NCBI GenBank assembly: GCA_017592665.1 | Contig: JAGFNW010000021.1 | Span: forward strand, 1 to 64,000 | Origin: Streptosporangiaceae bacterium NEAU-GS5 | Lineage (GTDB): Bacteria; Actinomycetota; Actinomycetes; Streptosporangiales; Streptosporangiaceae | Direction of reading: 5' to 3' | Length of the DNA: 64,000 bases | Shown here: positions 25,005-32,798 of the stretch, in pieces | Position numbering within the stretch: the first letter of the stretch is position 1 | How the letters are laid out: each line of letters starts with the position of its first letter | Notes under the pieces: generated by a model | The model's input: the letters and a program-made list of their open reading frames with translations, nothing else | Told to the model about the DNA's origin: nothing | Database searches by the model: none | Made by a program: the position numbers and the translations under genes

Positions 25005-25366
25005 CGTGCGGCGCTCCTGACGTGATCCAGTAGCGCGATGCCCTTCTCCAAGTTCAGCGCGGTCCGCACGCCACCGAGGTTGAGCCCCAGCTCCACCAGC
25101 GTGATCGCGACCGCGGGCCGCATGCCGACCACCACCGTCTGCGCGTCCAGCATGCGCGACATCCCGGCGATCGTGGCCAGCATCCGCCCGATGAACGAAT
25201 CCACGATCTCCACGACGCTGATGTCGATGATCACTCCGCGCGCCGCGTGCTTGACCACGGCCTCCGCCAAGTCCTCCTGAAGGGTGAGCACGCTCTGATC
25301 CTCGAGGTCCACCTGGATGGAGACGATGAGGATGTCGCCGATCTTCAGAATCGGAACCCGCTCCAT
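25001..25366 (-). CDS. rsbS: RsbS-like STAS antagonist
   Basis: This encodes 121 residues, a single STAS domain. The segment VIIDISVVEIVDSFIGR carries the conserved phosphorylatable Ser (DSF) of RsbS. It is the structural partner of RsbR in the stressosome core and the substrate of RsbT. The ATG at 25366 overlaps the rsbR stop by one base (TGATG). A longer upstream extension in this frame is a shadow of rsbR. Confidence 0.92.
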   Translation of the reverse strand: MERVPILKIGDILIVSIQVDLEDQSVLTLQEDLAEAVVKHAARGVIIDISVVEIVDSFIGRMLATIAGMSRMLDAQTVVVGMRPAVAITLVELGLNLGGVRTALNLEKGIALLDHVRSAAR

Positions 25367-26202
25367 CAGGCGTCCTCCGCGCGGATGGCGATCCGGGTCG
25401 CCTTTCTTTCGGTGGTCAGGACGCCGCTGCGGCGCAGGGCGTGGGCCAGCGCGTCGGCGAGGGTGGCCTTGGTCACGATGTCGCCGAACTCGATGCCCAG
25501 CGTGACGATGCTGTGCGCGATCTGCGGCCGGATTCCGGAGATGACGCACTCGGCGCCCATCAGCCGGGCCGCCACGATCGTCTTGAGCAGGTGCTGCGCG
25601 ACCTGCGTGTCGACGGCGGGAACACCGGTGATGTCGATCACCGCGTGCTCGGCGCCGGTGTCCACCAGGGCCTGCAGCAGCTTCTCCATGACCACCTGGG
25701 TCCGGGCCGAGTCGAGCGTGCCCACGAGCGGCACCGCGAGGATGCCCTCCCATATCGCCACGACGGGCGTGGACAGCTCCAGGAGCTGCTCGGTCTGTTC
25801 GATGATGATCTTCTCGCGTGCGGTCGCGAACGTTTCGAAGGTGAACAGGCCGAGGTCGTCCATGAGCAGCGAGAACCAGATGAACCCGCGCATCGTGTCC
25901 GGTGTGGCGTCGGTCTCCACCAATTCGTAAACGGCCTCCTTGAGCCCGAACACGGCGCGCGCGGTGTCGGAGGGGGTGAACCCGCGGCGCGCTCGCGATC
26001 GGGACAGCTCCGCGAGCAGACCACGCACGTCGGTCAGGTCGCGATCGTCGCCGGCGATCGCCGACCGGAGGGCCTCATATATTTCGGTCAGCTCATCGGC
26101 GGAGGCTTTCGCGGTCTGCGCCCACCGCTTGATCAGCTGGTCCTGGTGGTCGGCAAGAAGCTGTTCTATACGCCGCCTTCCGGCGGGGAGATCAACGCTC
26201 AA
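25366..26202 (-). CDS. rsbR: RsbR-like stressosome sensor
   Basis: This encodes about 278 residues. The N-terminal half is a helical sensor domain (RRRIEQLLADHQDQLIKRW through FWSLL-like helices) in place of the globin-like domain of Bacillus RsbR. A linker and C-terminal STAS domain follow with the phosphorylatable Thr in DITGVPAVDTQVAQHLLK. TTG at 26202 is chosen because AGGAG lies 5 bases upstream. GTG at 26241 is an alternative that would add 13 residues. It is the first gene of a six-gene overlapping operon (RsbR, RsbS, RsbT, HATPase-PP2C, hybrid kinase, receiver-SpoIIE). Confidence 0.88.
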   Translation of the reverse strand: MSVDLPAGRRRIEQLLADHQDQLIKRWAQTAKASADELTEIYEALRSAIAGDDRDLTDVRGLLAELSRSRARRGFTPSDTARAVFGLKEAVYELVETDATPDTMRGFIWFSLLMDDLGLFTFETFATAREKIIIEQTEQLLELSTPVVAIWEGILAVPLVGTLDSARTQVVMEKLLQALVDTGAEHAVIDITGVPAVDTQVAQHLLKTIVAARLMGAECVISGIRPQIAHSIVTLGIEFGDIVTKATLADALAHALRRSGVLTTERKATRIAIRAEDA

Positions 26203-26346
26203 GGTCACTCCTGGGCTGACACGCCGACGACATTCGAACACGGTAGTGAGGAACCGGTACGTGGGCTCACACTAGCCAACGTATAGCTCTCCCTCGCCCC
26301 TTTCGGGCACGCTTCGCCAACACGCGGAACCTCTGGCGCGGGCGGG

Positions 26347-26703
26347 TCAGCGCAGGGCGTCGATGGCGTTGGCCGTGGTCTCGTAGATGAGAAGCACCCG
26401 GTCAAGGCCCATGATTTTGAAGACGTGCGTCATTTCGGCGTCGAGGCCGGCCAGCGCCAGTTTGGCGCCGGCCTCCCGCGCCCGCTGATAGGAGGCGACG
26501 AGGATGGAAATGCCGGTGGAGTCGCAGAACGTGAGCGCCGACAGGTCGATCACCACGCCGTGGCCGGTGGCGAGCGTGAGCTCGTCCATGGCCGCTCGCA
26601 GGCGAGGCGACGTGTGCTGATCCAGATCGCCGATCACGAGCAGCACGTCGATGCCGGCCGAATGTGGTTGACGGGTGATGGTCAGACCGTGGTCATGCTG
26701 CAC
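26347..26703 (-). CDS. STAS-domain anti-sigma factor antagonist
   Basis: This encodes 118 residues of the SpoIIAA/RsbV type. The conserved Ser lies in VIDLSALTFCDSTGISILV. In its unphosphorylated form it would bind an anti-sigma kinase and free the sigma factor. It is divergent from the 1385-residue kinase/phosphatase gene and separated from rsbR by about 145 bases, so it has its own transcript. Confidence 0.9.
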   Translation of the reverse strand: MQHDHGLTITRQPHSAGIDVLLVIGDLDQHTSPRLRAAMDELTLATGHGVVIDLSALTFCDSTGISILVASYQRAREAGAKLALAGLDAEMTHVFKIMGLDRVLLIYETTANAIDALR

Positions 26704-26724
26704 CAGATCAGTTTATGCACCCTT

Positions 26725-26742
26725 GTCCGAAGATCGTCGGAC
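26725..26742. promoter_or_regulatory. Imperfect palindrome in divergent promoter
   Basis: GTCCGA (26725-26730) and TCGGAC (26737-26742) flank a near-symmetric centre between the divergent STAS gene and the giant kinase gene. It could bind a shared regulator; no promoter elements are certain nearby. Confidence 0.3.
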
Positions 26743-26822
26743 GCTGGTTTGGGTAGGGACTCGACGCTGCCCGATTACTGCATGAGAGTGGCTGTGCTCG
26801 GAGCCGAACGAAAGGGTCTCAG

Positions 26823-29800
26823 ATGGCGCGCGACGACCACCCCGAACGCGGGCCGGTGGCGTCCGGGGCCGCGTTCTTCGACATGGACGGCGAGGTGGGC
26901 CGCGATCTGGCCGCCGTCGACTGGGGGGCGACCCCGCTCGGCCCACCGGAGGGGTGGCCGCAGAGCCTGCGAACGGCGGTGAGCATCCTGCTGTCGTCCC
27001 GCTTCTCCATGTGGATGGCGTGGGGGCCGCAGCTCACGTTCTTCTGCAACGCCGCCTACCGGCGCGACACCCTGGGCCGCAAGTATCCGTGGGCGCTCGG
27101 CCGGTCAGCACGTGAGGTGTGGGCGGAGATCTGGGACGACATCGGCCCCCGGATCGACGCCGTACTGGCCACGGGAAAGGCGACCTGGGACGAGGCGCTG
27201 CTGCTGTTCCTCGAGCGGGCCGGCTATCCGGAGGAGACCTATCACACGTTCTCCTACAGCCCGCTCCGCGACGACGACGGCTCGGTGGTCGGCATGCTCT
27301 GCGTGGTCAGCGAGGACACCGACCGCGTCATCGGCGAGCGGCGCATGGCCACCCTCCGCGACCTCGGCTCCGATCCCCGCGCGGTCCGGACGGAGCTGGA
27401 GATGCTGGCCTTCGCTTGCCGGCAGCTCGGCCTGAACCCGCGGGACCTGCCGTTCACCTTGACCTATCTCTTCGACGACGACGGCCTCGCGCGGCTGGTC
27501 GGGGTGACGGGGATCCCCGCCGGACATCCAGCCGTCTCCGCCGTCGAGTCGCCCGGCGACCCGGATGCCCTCTGGCCGGTGGCGGCGCTGGCGCGGGGAG
27601 AGCCCGCGCTCGTGCCGCTCGACGGGGCCCGGTTCGCCGATCTCCCGACCGGCATCTGGCCGGAGCCTCCCCTGCGGGCGCTGGTGGCGCCGCTGCTGCG
27701 GCAGGGCGAGGGGCCGTACGGATTCGTGGTGGCCGCCCTCAACCGCTACCGGCCCTTCGACGACGGGTATCGCGGGTTCATCGAGCTGGCCGCGGGCCAC
27801 GTCGCGGCCGGCATCTCCGCCGCGCGGAGCTACCAGGCCCAGCAGCGGCGTGCGGAGGAGCTGGCCGAGCTCGACCGCGCGAAGACCGTCTTCTTCTCCA
27901 ACATCAGCCACGAGTTCCGCACCCCCCTCACCTTGATCACAGGGCCGCTGCAGGAACTGCGGAACACACTGGCCGATGCCGGCCCGCAGGTGCGCCAGGA
28001 CCTGGAGGTCGTCCACCGCAACGCGCTCCGCCTCGGCAAGCTGGTCAACACGCTGCTCGACTTCTCCCGCATCGAGGCCAGCCGCATGCAGGCGCGCTAC
28101 GAGCCGGTCGATCTGGCGGCCGTGACCGCGGAGCTGGCCAGCGTCTTCCACTCCGCGATCGACAAAGCGGGGCTGACCTTCGACGTCGACTGCCCTCCGC
28201 TCGCCGAGCCGGTCCACGTCGACCGGAGCATGTGGGAGAAGGTCATCCTCAACCTGCTGAGCAACGCGCTGAAGTTCACCTTCGACGGATCGATCGGCGT
28301 CCGCGTGCGCGGGGAGGACACGCACGCGGTGGTGACCGTCACCGACACGGGCATCGGCATCCCGGCCGAGGAACTGCCGCGCCTGTTCGAGCGGTTCCAC
28401 CGGATCGAGACGGCCCGCTCGCGCTCCAACGAGGGGAGCGGCATCGGGCTGGCCCTCGTGCAGGAGCTTGTCGGACTCCATGGCGGCACGATCACCGCCG
28501 ACAGCGCCGAGCGGGCCGGCACGACCTTCACCATCCGGCTGCCCTTCGGCAGCGCTCACCTGGCCGCCGACAGCCTGGTCCCGGCGCGGGCGGCGGAGGC
28601 CGTCTCGGCGACGGCCGACCCGTTCGTCCAGGAGGCCCTGCGCTGGCTTCCTGGCGACGATTCGGCCGTCGAGGGGTCTGCTGCCGACCTCTCCGCCGGC
28701 CCGAGCCGTCCGGCGCCGGGCGGCGGAGCGCCGATCCGGGTGCTGATCGCCGATGACAACAGAGACATGCGCGAATATCTCGCCCGGCTGCTCGAGGGCG
28801 CCGGATATCAGGTCTCCGCCGTCGCCGACGGGCTCCAGGCACTCGACGCGGTCCGCGCGGCCATGCCGGATCTCGTGATCAGCGACGTCATGATGCCGCA
28901 TCTCGACGGTCTGGCCCTGGTCTCCGCGCTGCGGAGCGATCCGCAAACGGCCGGTGTGCCGGTGCTGCTGCTGTCGGCCCGGGCCGGGCAGGAGGCCTCC
29001 ATCGAGGGCTTGGCCGCGGGCGCCGACGACTACCTGGTCAAGCCGTTCACCGCCGCCGAGCTGCTGGCCCGTGCGCGGGCCAACGTGGAGCTGGCGCGGA
29101 TGCGCAACCACCACAACCGGTGGCGGAACGCGATGATCGATTCCCTCCAGGAGGGGTTCTTCGTCGCCGACGAGAACGGCGCCGTGATCGAGATCAACGC
29201 GGCCTTCGCCGACATCCTGGGCTACGCGTCCGAGGGCCTGCCGTACGCTCCCGAGCACCCGTGGTGGCCCGACGAGAGCGCCGACCCGCAGGCACACGCC
29301 ATGGTCGCCCAGGCCTTCACCCAGCTGGTCGAGCTGGGCCGGGGCAGCAGCGTGATCCCGGTCGAGCACCGGGAGGGCCATCGGGTCTGGATCGCGATCA
29401 CCTTCAACCCGGTCACCGATCCCGACTCCGGCCGGCGCCGTGTCGTGGGCACGATCCGCGACGTCACCGCCGAGCACTACCTCGTGCAGCGTGAGAGCGC
29501 CCTCGCCGCCCTCACCATGCGCCTGTCCCAGGCGGACGATCCGCCCCATGCCCTCGCCGCCGGGCTGGAGGTGCTCCAGGAGGTCTGGCACGCCCGGCAG
29601 GTCGTGGCCGCCATCTGGACCGGTGACACTCCGTCCGAGCTCGTCTCGTCGCCGCCCGGCGGCACCCGGCCCGAGACCCGCGAGAAGCTGACGGCGCTCC
29701 GTCAGCAGCCGCCCCTGCGCCCGTACGCGTCTGAGACCGACGGAGCCGGCATCACCCTGGAACATCCCGACGGCCTGCTGACCGTCTGGGTCGACCTGGG

Positions 29801-30980
29801 CGAGGATCGGCCCTTCACCAATGAGGATCAGACCCTGCTGGCGCTGCTCGCCGGTCCCCTCGGCCAGGGCCTGCACCGGGTCCACCAGCTCGACCAGCAG
29901 CGCGAGGCCGCCATGGCGCTGCAGCATGCCATCCTCGGCCCGTCCGAGCTGCCCGACGGCTTCGCCGTGCGCTACGAGCCGGCCGGCCGGCCGCTCGAGG
30001 TCGGCGGCGACTGGTATGACATCGTGCCGCTGGCCGGTGAGCACGTCGGGATCGTCGTCGGCGACTGCGTGGGGAGGGGGCTGCAGGCCGCGGTCGTCAT
30101 GGGACAGCTGCGCAGCGCCTGCCGCGCCCTGCTGCTGCAGGACGCCGGCCCCGCTCAGGTGTTCACCGCGCTCGACCGGTTCGCCGCCCTCATCCCTGGC
30201 GCCAGGTGCACCACCGCCTTCTGCGGCATCCTGGACACGGCCACCGGCGAGCTGGTCTATTCCAGCGCCGGGCATCCCCCCGGCATCCTCACCCACGCCG
30301 ACGGGACGACCGTGCTGCTGGAGGGGGGCCGCTCCACGCCGCTCGCCGTACGGCCGGGCCACCCCAGGCCGGAGGCGCACTGCGTCATGCCGGCCCGCTC
30401 CACCCTGCTGCTGTACACCGATGGGCTGGTCGAGCGCCGGCGGCGCCCGCTGACCGACGGCATCGACGCGGCCTGCGCCACCGTCCAGGCCGGCCGGTCG
30501 GCCCTCATCGAGGATCTGGCGAGCGACGTCATGGCCGGCCTCACCCCCGACGGCGGCTTCAACGACGACGTCGCGCTGCTGCTCTACCGCCAGCCCGCCC
30601 CGCTGGAGGTCGCCTTCCCCGCCGAGTCGGGGCAACTGGCCTTCGTACGGTCGGCCCTGCGCAGCTGGCTGACCCGCTGCCAGCTCGCCCCTTCGCTGGT
30701 GCAGAACGTGCTCGTGGCAGCGGGGGAGGCCTGCGCCAACGCCATCGAGCACGGCCACCGCAACGCCCCCGGCGAGACGATCCGCCTGCGGGCCGTCGCC
30801 ACCGGCAGCGACCTGCATCTGACCGTCGCCGACAGTGGCCGCTGGAAGCACCCGGAGCCCGAGGCGAACCCGCATCGCGGCCGGGGCGTCGCCCTCATGC
30901 GCGCCCTGATGCACAAGGTCACCATCCACCCCGGTGTCGCCGGGACCACCGTCGATATTCATGCGAGGATCCCGCGATGA
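26823..30980 (+). CDS. Giant hybrid kinase / SpoIIE phosphatase / HATPase
   Basis: This encodes 1385 soluble residues. Domain order is: PAS-like input (about 20-150), GAF-like (185-350), HisKA (FFSNISHEFRTPLTLI, about 357-372), HATPase (NLLSNALKF about 476, GSGIGLALVQELVG about 538), receiver (ISDVMMPHLDG about 685, DDYLVKPFT about 736), PAS (770-885), GAF (890-1025), SpoIIE phosphatase (GGDWYDIVPLAG about 1060, DGLVERRR, DDVALLLY), and a C-terminal RsbW-like GHKL kinase (GEACANAIEHGHRN about 1300). It joins a two-component relay to a partner switch in one polypeptide. Its stop overlaps the next STAS gene (ATGA), which is its probable substrate. Confidence 0.92.
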   Translation: MARDDHPERGPVASGAAFFDMDGEVGRDLAAVDWGATPLGPPEGWPQSLRTAVSILLSSRFSMWMAWGPQLTFFCNAAYRRDTLGRKYPWALGRSAREVWAEIWDDIGPRIDAVLATGKATWDEALLLFLERAGYPEETYHTFSYSPLRDDDGSVVGMLCVVSEDTDRVIGERRMATLRDLGSDPRAVRTELEMLAFACRQLGLNPRDLPFTLTYLFDDDGLARLVGVTGIPAGHPAVSAVESPGDPDALWPVAALARGEPALVPLDGARFADLPTGIWPEPPLRALVAPLLRQGEGPYGFVVAALNRYRPFDDGYRGFIELAAGHVAAGISAARSYQAQQRRAEELAELDRAKTVFFSNISHEFRTPLTLITGPLQELRNTLADAGPQVRQDLEVVHRNALRLGKLVNTLLDFSRIEASRMQARYEPVDLAAVTAELASVFHSAIDKAGLTFDVDCPPLAEPVHVDRSMWEKVILNLLSNALKFTFDGSIGVRVRGEDTHAVVTVTDTGIGIPAEELPRLFERFHRIETARSRSNEGSGIGLALVQELVGLHGGTITADSAERAGTTFTIRLPFGSAHLAADSLVPARAAEAVSATADPFVQEALRWLPGDDSAVEGSAADLSAGPSRPAPGGGAPIRVLIADDNRDMREYLARLLEGAGYQVSAVADGLQALDAVRAAMPDLVISDVMMPHLDGLALVSALRSDPQTAGVPVLLLSARAGQEASIEGLAAGADDYLVKPFTAAELLARARANVELARMRNHHNRWRNAMIDSLQEGFFVADENGAVIEINAAFADILGYASEGLPYAPEHPWWPDESADPQAHAMVAQAFTQLVELGRGSSVIPVEHREGHRVWIAITFNPVTDPDSGRRRVVGTIRDVTAEHYLVQRESALAALTMRLSQADDPPHALAAGLEVLQEVWHARQVVAAIWTGDTPSELVSSPPGGTRPETREKLTALRQQPPLRPYASETDGAGITLEHPDGLLTVWVDLGEDRPFTNEDQTLLALLAGPLGQGLHRVHQLDQQREAAMALQHAILGPSELPDGFAVRYEPAGRPLEVGGDWYDIVPLAGEHVGIVVGDCVGRGLQAAVVMGQLRSACRALLLQDAGPAQVFTALDRFAALIPGARCTTAFCGILDTATGELVYSSAGHPPGILTHADGTTVLLEGGRSTPLAVRPGHPRPEAHCVMPARSTLLLYTDGLVERRRRPLTDGIDAACATVQAGRSALIEDLASDVMAGLTPDGGFNDDVALLLYRQPAPLEVAFPAESGQLAFVRSALRSWLTRCQLAPSLVQNVLVAAGEACANAIEHGHRNAPGETIRLRAVATGSDLHLTVADSGRWKHPEPEANPHRGRGVALMRALMHKVTIHPGVAGTTVDIHARIPR

Positions 30981-31294
30981 CCGCTCCGCTGACCCTGGTC
31001 GCCTCGGAACGCCATGACGGCACCCCGGTCCTCGAGGTCGCCGGTGAGATCGACATGAGCAACGCGAGCGCTCTGGACCAGGCGCTCAGCCAGACGACCG
31101 GCCGTGTGCCGGTGCTGGTCGACCTCCGCGCGGTCGACTATCTGGACAGCGCCGGCCTGACCGTTCTGTTCACCCACGCCTCGCGCATCCGGCTGGTCGC
31201 CAATCCGCTGCTCGAACCTGTCTTGACCATCTCGGGACTGGTCGAGGTGACCACGGTCGAGAAGATCGCTCCCGACGAGACGTCGCCCGACTGA
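30977..31294 (+). CDS. STAS-domain anti-sigma factor antagonist
   Basis: This encodes 105 residues of the SpoIIAA/RsbV type with the phosphorylatable Ser in VLVDLRAVDYLDSAGLTVLF. It is translationally coupled to the giant kinase/phosphatase (ATGA at 30977-30980). The likely cycle is phosphorylation by that protein's C-terminal GHKL domain and dephosphorylation by its SpoIIE domain. No sigma factor gene is adjacent. Confidence 0.9.
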   Translation: MTAPLTLVASERHDGTPVLEVAGEIDMSNASALDQALSQTTGRVPVLVDLRAVDYLDSAGLTVLFTHASRIRLVANPLLEPVLTISGLVEVTTVEKIAPDETSPD

Positions 31295-31310
31295 GAGGCG
31301 ACCGCGACCG

Positions 31311-31494
31311 TCAGTTGTAGGCGGGGGCGACCTCGGCGTAACGGGCGCTCCAGTCGGGGAGAGGCGCGCCGTCCAGGTGGGCCGTGAGCCGGTCGAGGAA
31401 GGCGTGGGTGCCGGGAACCCAGCCGGCGGCGGAAGGACAGCATCGTGCGGTCGCCGTCGACGGTGATGCAGCCGGTAGGGGTCGGCGTCGTCAT
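31311..31494 (-). pseudogene. SRPBCC/AHSA1 gene remnant with internal deletion
   Basis: The ATG at 31494 opens TPTGCITVDGDRTMLSFRR, matching the start of SRPBCC (AHSA1-type) proteins. In another frame the DNA then encodes a typical family C-terminus (GWVPGTHAFLDRLTAHLDG, then PLPDWSARYAEVAPAYN, stop at 31311). Over 80 residues of the middle are missing, so only the two ends remain, joined out of frame at about 31424-31432. A functional product is not expected. Confidence 0.75.
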
Positions 31495-31642
31495 GGTTGC
31501 TCACCTTGGGGTTGGTCGGCGTCGTGTGGGGCGTTGCGGTGCAGGTCGGACAGGTGCCGCCCACCTCGCGCAGCACCTTCAGGTGTCGTGAGACGGCGGG
31601 CTGGCTGAGTGCGGGCAGGGCCGCGACGAGCTCTCCGGCGGG
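31495..31642 (-). pseudogene. ArsR-family regulator remnant
   Basis: On the minus strand, immediately after the SDR stop codon, the frame reads GELVAALPALSQPAVSRHLK then VLREVGG. This is the recognition helix-turn-helix of an ArsR repressor that normally precedes AHSA1 genes. Everything upstream of it is gone and the C-terminus is disrupted. A plausible original tail (HRNAPHDADQPQGEQP) is present in a different frame. The remnant adjoins the SRPBCC remnant, so a whole ArsR-SRPBCC operon has decayed. Confidence 0.7.
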
Positions 31643-32422
31643 CTACCACGTCGTGATGAGGCCGCCGTCGATGGTGATGTCGGCGCCGGTGGTGTTGCCG
31701 GACCGGTCGCTTGCCAGCAGCAGCACCGCGTCGGCCACCTCGTCCGGCCGCGTGAAACGCCCGGTGACCGAGTTGCGCGCCGCCGCATCGACGACGTCCT
31801 CCGCCGCCATGCCCCCGGCCTGCGCCAGCGACGCCGCGACCCCGGACTCGCCCATCCAGAGATCGGTGGTCACCGGGCCGGGGCTGACGGTGTTGACGCG
31901 GATGCCCTGGCCGCCCACCTCCTTGGACAGCGCCTTGGAGAAGTTCGCCACGGCCGCCTTGGACGCGCAGTAGTCGATGACGACAGGGTCCGGGAGGATC
32001 GAGTTGACCGAGCAGATGTTCACGATCGAGCCGCGACCGGCGGCGAGCATGCGGGGCAGCGCGGCACGGGTCGTGCGCACCGTCGCCATCAGGTTGAGGT
32101 TGAGCGTGCGCTCCCACTCCTCGTCGGTGATCTCGAGGAATCCGCTTGTCCGTACGGCCGCCCCGCCCACGTTGTTGACGAGGATGTCGATCCGGTCGCC
32201 GGCGGCGCCGATGAGCCGGGCCGGTCCCTCCGCCGTGGCGAGGTCGGCCGTGACGGTCCTGACCAGGCCTGTGCCGGCCAGTTCGTCGAGGTCCTTCGAG
32301 GTGCCGCGGGCTCCGGCCACCACCTGGACGTGTTCCGCGGCCAGCGCCCGGACTATCGCAAGCCCGATGCCCCGGCTCGCGCCGGTGACCACCGCGACCT
32401 GTCCGCTCAGTCCCAAGTCCAT
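31643..32422 (-). CDS. SDR family oxidoreductase
   Basis: This encodes 259 residues of the classical short-chain dehydrogenase family: cofactor motif GASRGIGLAIV (about 13-23), NNVGG, catalytic Ser in NICSVNSIL and Tyr/Lys in YCASKAAV, then PGPVTTDLW. It oxidises or reduces a carbonyl/alcohol with NAD(P)(H); the substrate is unknown. ATG at 32422 (MDLGLSGQVAVVTG) is chosen; the longer frame to 32473 lies in the divergent promoter region. Its stop directly abuts the ArsR remnant, so its 3' end marks a rearrangement junction. Confidence 0.88.
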   Translation of the reverse strand: MDLGLSGQVAVVTGASRGIGLAIVRALAAEHVQVVAGARGTSKDLDELAGTGLVRTVTADLATAEGPARLIGAAGDRIDILVNNVGGAAVRTSGFLEITDEEWERTLNLNLMATVRTTRAALPRMLAAGRGSIVNICSVNSILPDPVVIDYCASKAAVANFSKALSKEVGGQGIRVNTVSPGPVTTDLWMGESGVAASLAQAGGMAAEDVVDAAARNSVTGRFTRPDEVADAVLLLASDRSGNTTGADITIDGGLITTW

Positions 32423-32478
32423 GCGGGCCACGTTAACCGGGAATTGGTCAATACAAAGCGCAGCCAACACCACAGAAA

Positions 32479-32499
32479 GGAATTTATCCGGATAATTCC
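32479..32499. promoter_or_regulatory. Candidate operator 1 of the metal locus
   Basis: An AT-rich inverted repeat: GGAATTTATCC followed by GGATAATTCC, identical arms apart from one extra T. It lies between the divergent SDR gene and the His/Cys peptide gene, about 97 bases before the peptide ATG. It does not match the Zur box I know from Streptomyces. Confidence 0.45.
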
Positions 32500-32505
32500 G
32501 TGCCG

Positions 32506-32524
32506 CGAATCCGGACGGAATTCG
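32506..32524. promoter_or_regulatory. Candidate operator 2 of the metal locus
   Basis: CGAATCCG-GAC-GGAATTCG is an imperfect palindrome (6 of 8 arm positions) centred 26 bases from the first one. It shares TCCGGA and AATTC elements with it. The pair could bind one dimeric regulator twice. A possible -35/-10 pair (TTAACG / TAAATA, 16-base spacer) follows downstream. Confidence 0.35.
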
Positions 32525-32595
32525 AGGGTTTAGCGGAGCGATTTAACGGACACTCTCGAAATCGTAAATAGTCGGCCCGAAACCGAGGAGAACAA

Positions 32596-32709
32596 ATGAG
32601 TCCCACCCCCCACCCCCAGCCCTGCCACGACGGCGCCTGCGATCACTCCGAGCACCGCGTCGAGACCTCTCAGCCGACCCACACGCACGGCGACGACTGC
32701 TGCCACTGA
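32596..32709 (+). CDS. His/Cys-rich 37-residue peptide
   Basis: A short gene with a strong ribosome site (GAGGAG 32585-32590) and ATG at 32596. The 37 residues include 7 His, 4 Cys, 4 Asp and 2 Glu. Metal-ligand clusters are CHDGACDHSEH in the middle and HTHGDDCCH at the end. It is too short for a globular fold without metal and looks like a metallothionein-like buffer or chaperone, with Zn, Ni or Cu as candidates. A perfect hairpin follows the stop codon. Downstream are a His/Asp-tailed DivIVA protein and a ZIP transporter, which favours zinc. Confidence 0.7.
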   Translation: MSPTPHPQPCHDGACDHSEHRVETSQPTHTHGDDCCH

Positions 32710-32719
32710 CGGATGAACA

Positions 32720-32760
32720 GCGCTGTGGCCGCCGCCCGATCGCGGCGGCGGCCACAGCGC
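32720..32760 (+). terminator. Perfect 17-bp hairpin after His/Cys peptide gene
   Basis: GCGCTGTGGCCGCCGCC (32720-32736) pairs perfectly with 32744-32760 around a 7-base loop, 10 bases after the peptide stop codon and 39 before the DivIVA-domain gene. It should terminate most transcripts after the peptide gene or serve as an attenuator for the genes beyond. Confidence 0.8.
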
Positions 32761-32798
32761 CGGCGGACCGCGGACCAGGGAAGACGGGTGAGACGGCC

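Noticed and set aside
27105-30962. Open frame of 1285 codons on the minus strand
   Set aside because: It is the antisense shadow of the giant kinase/phosphatase gene, caused by high GC at third codon positions; its translation is low in hydrophobic order and rich in Gly, Arg, Val and Asp without any domain.
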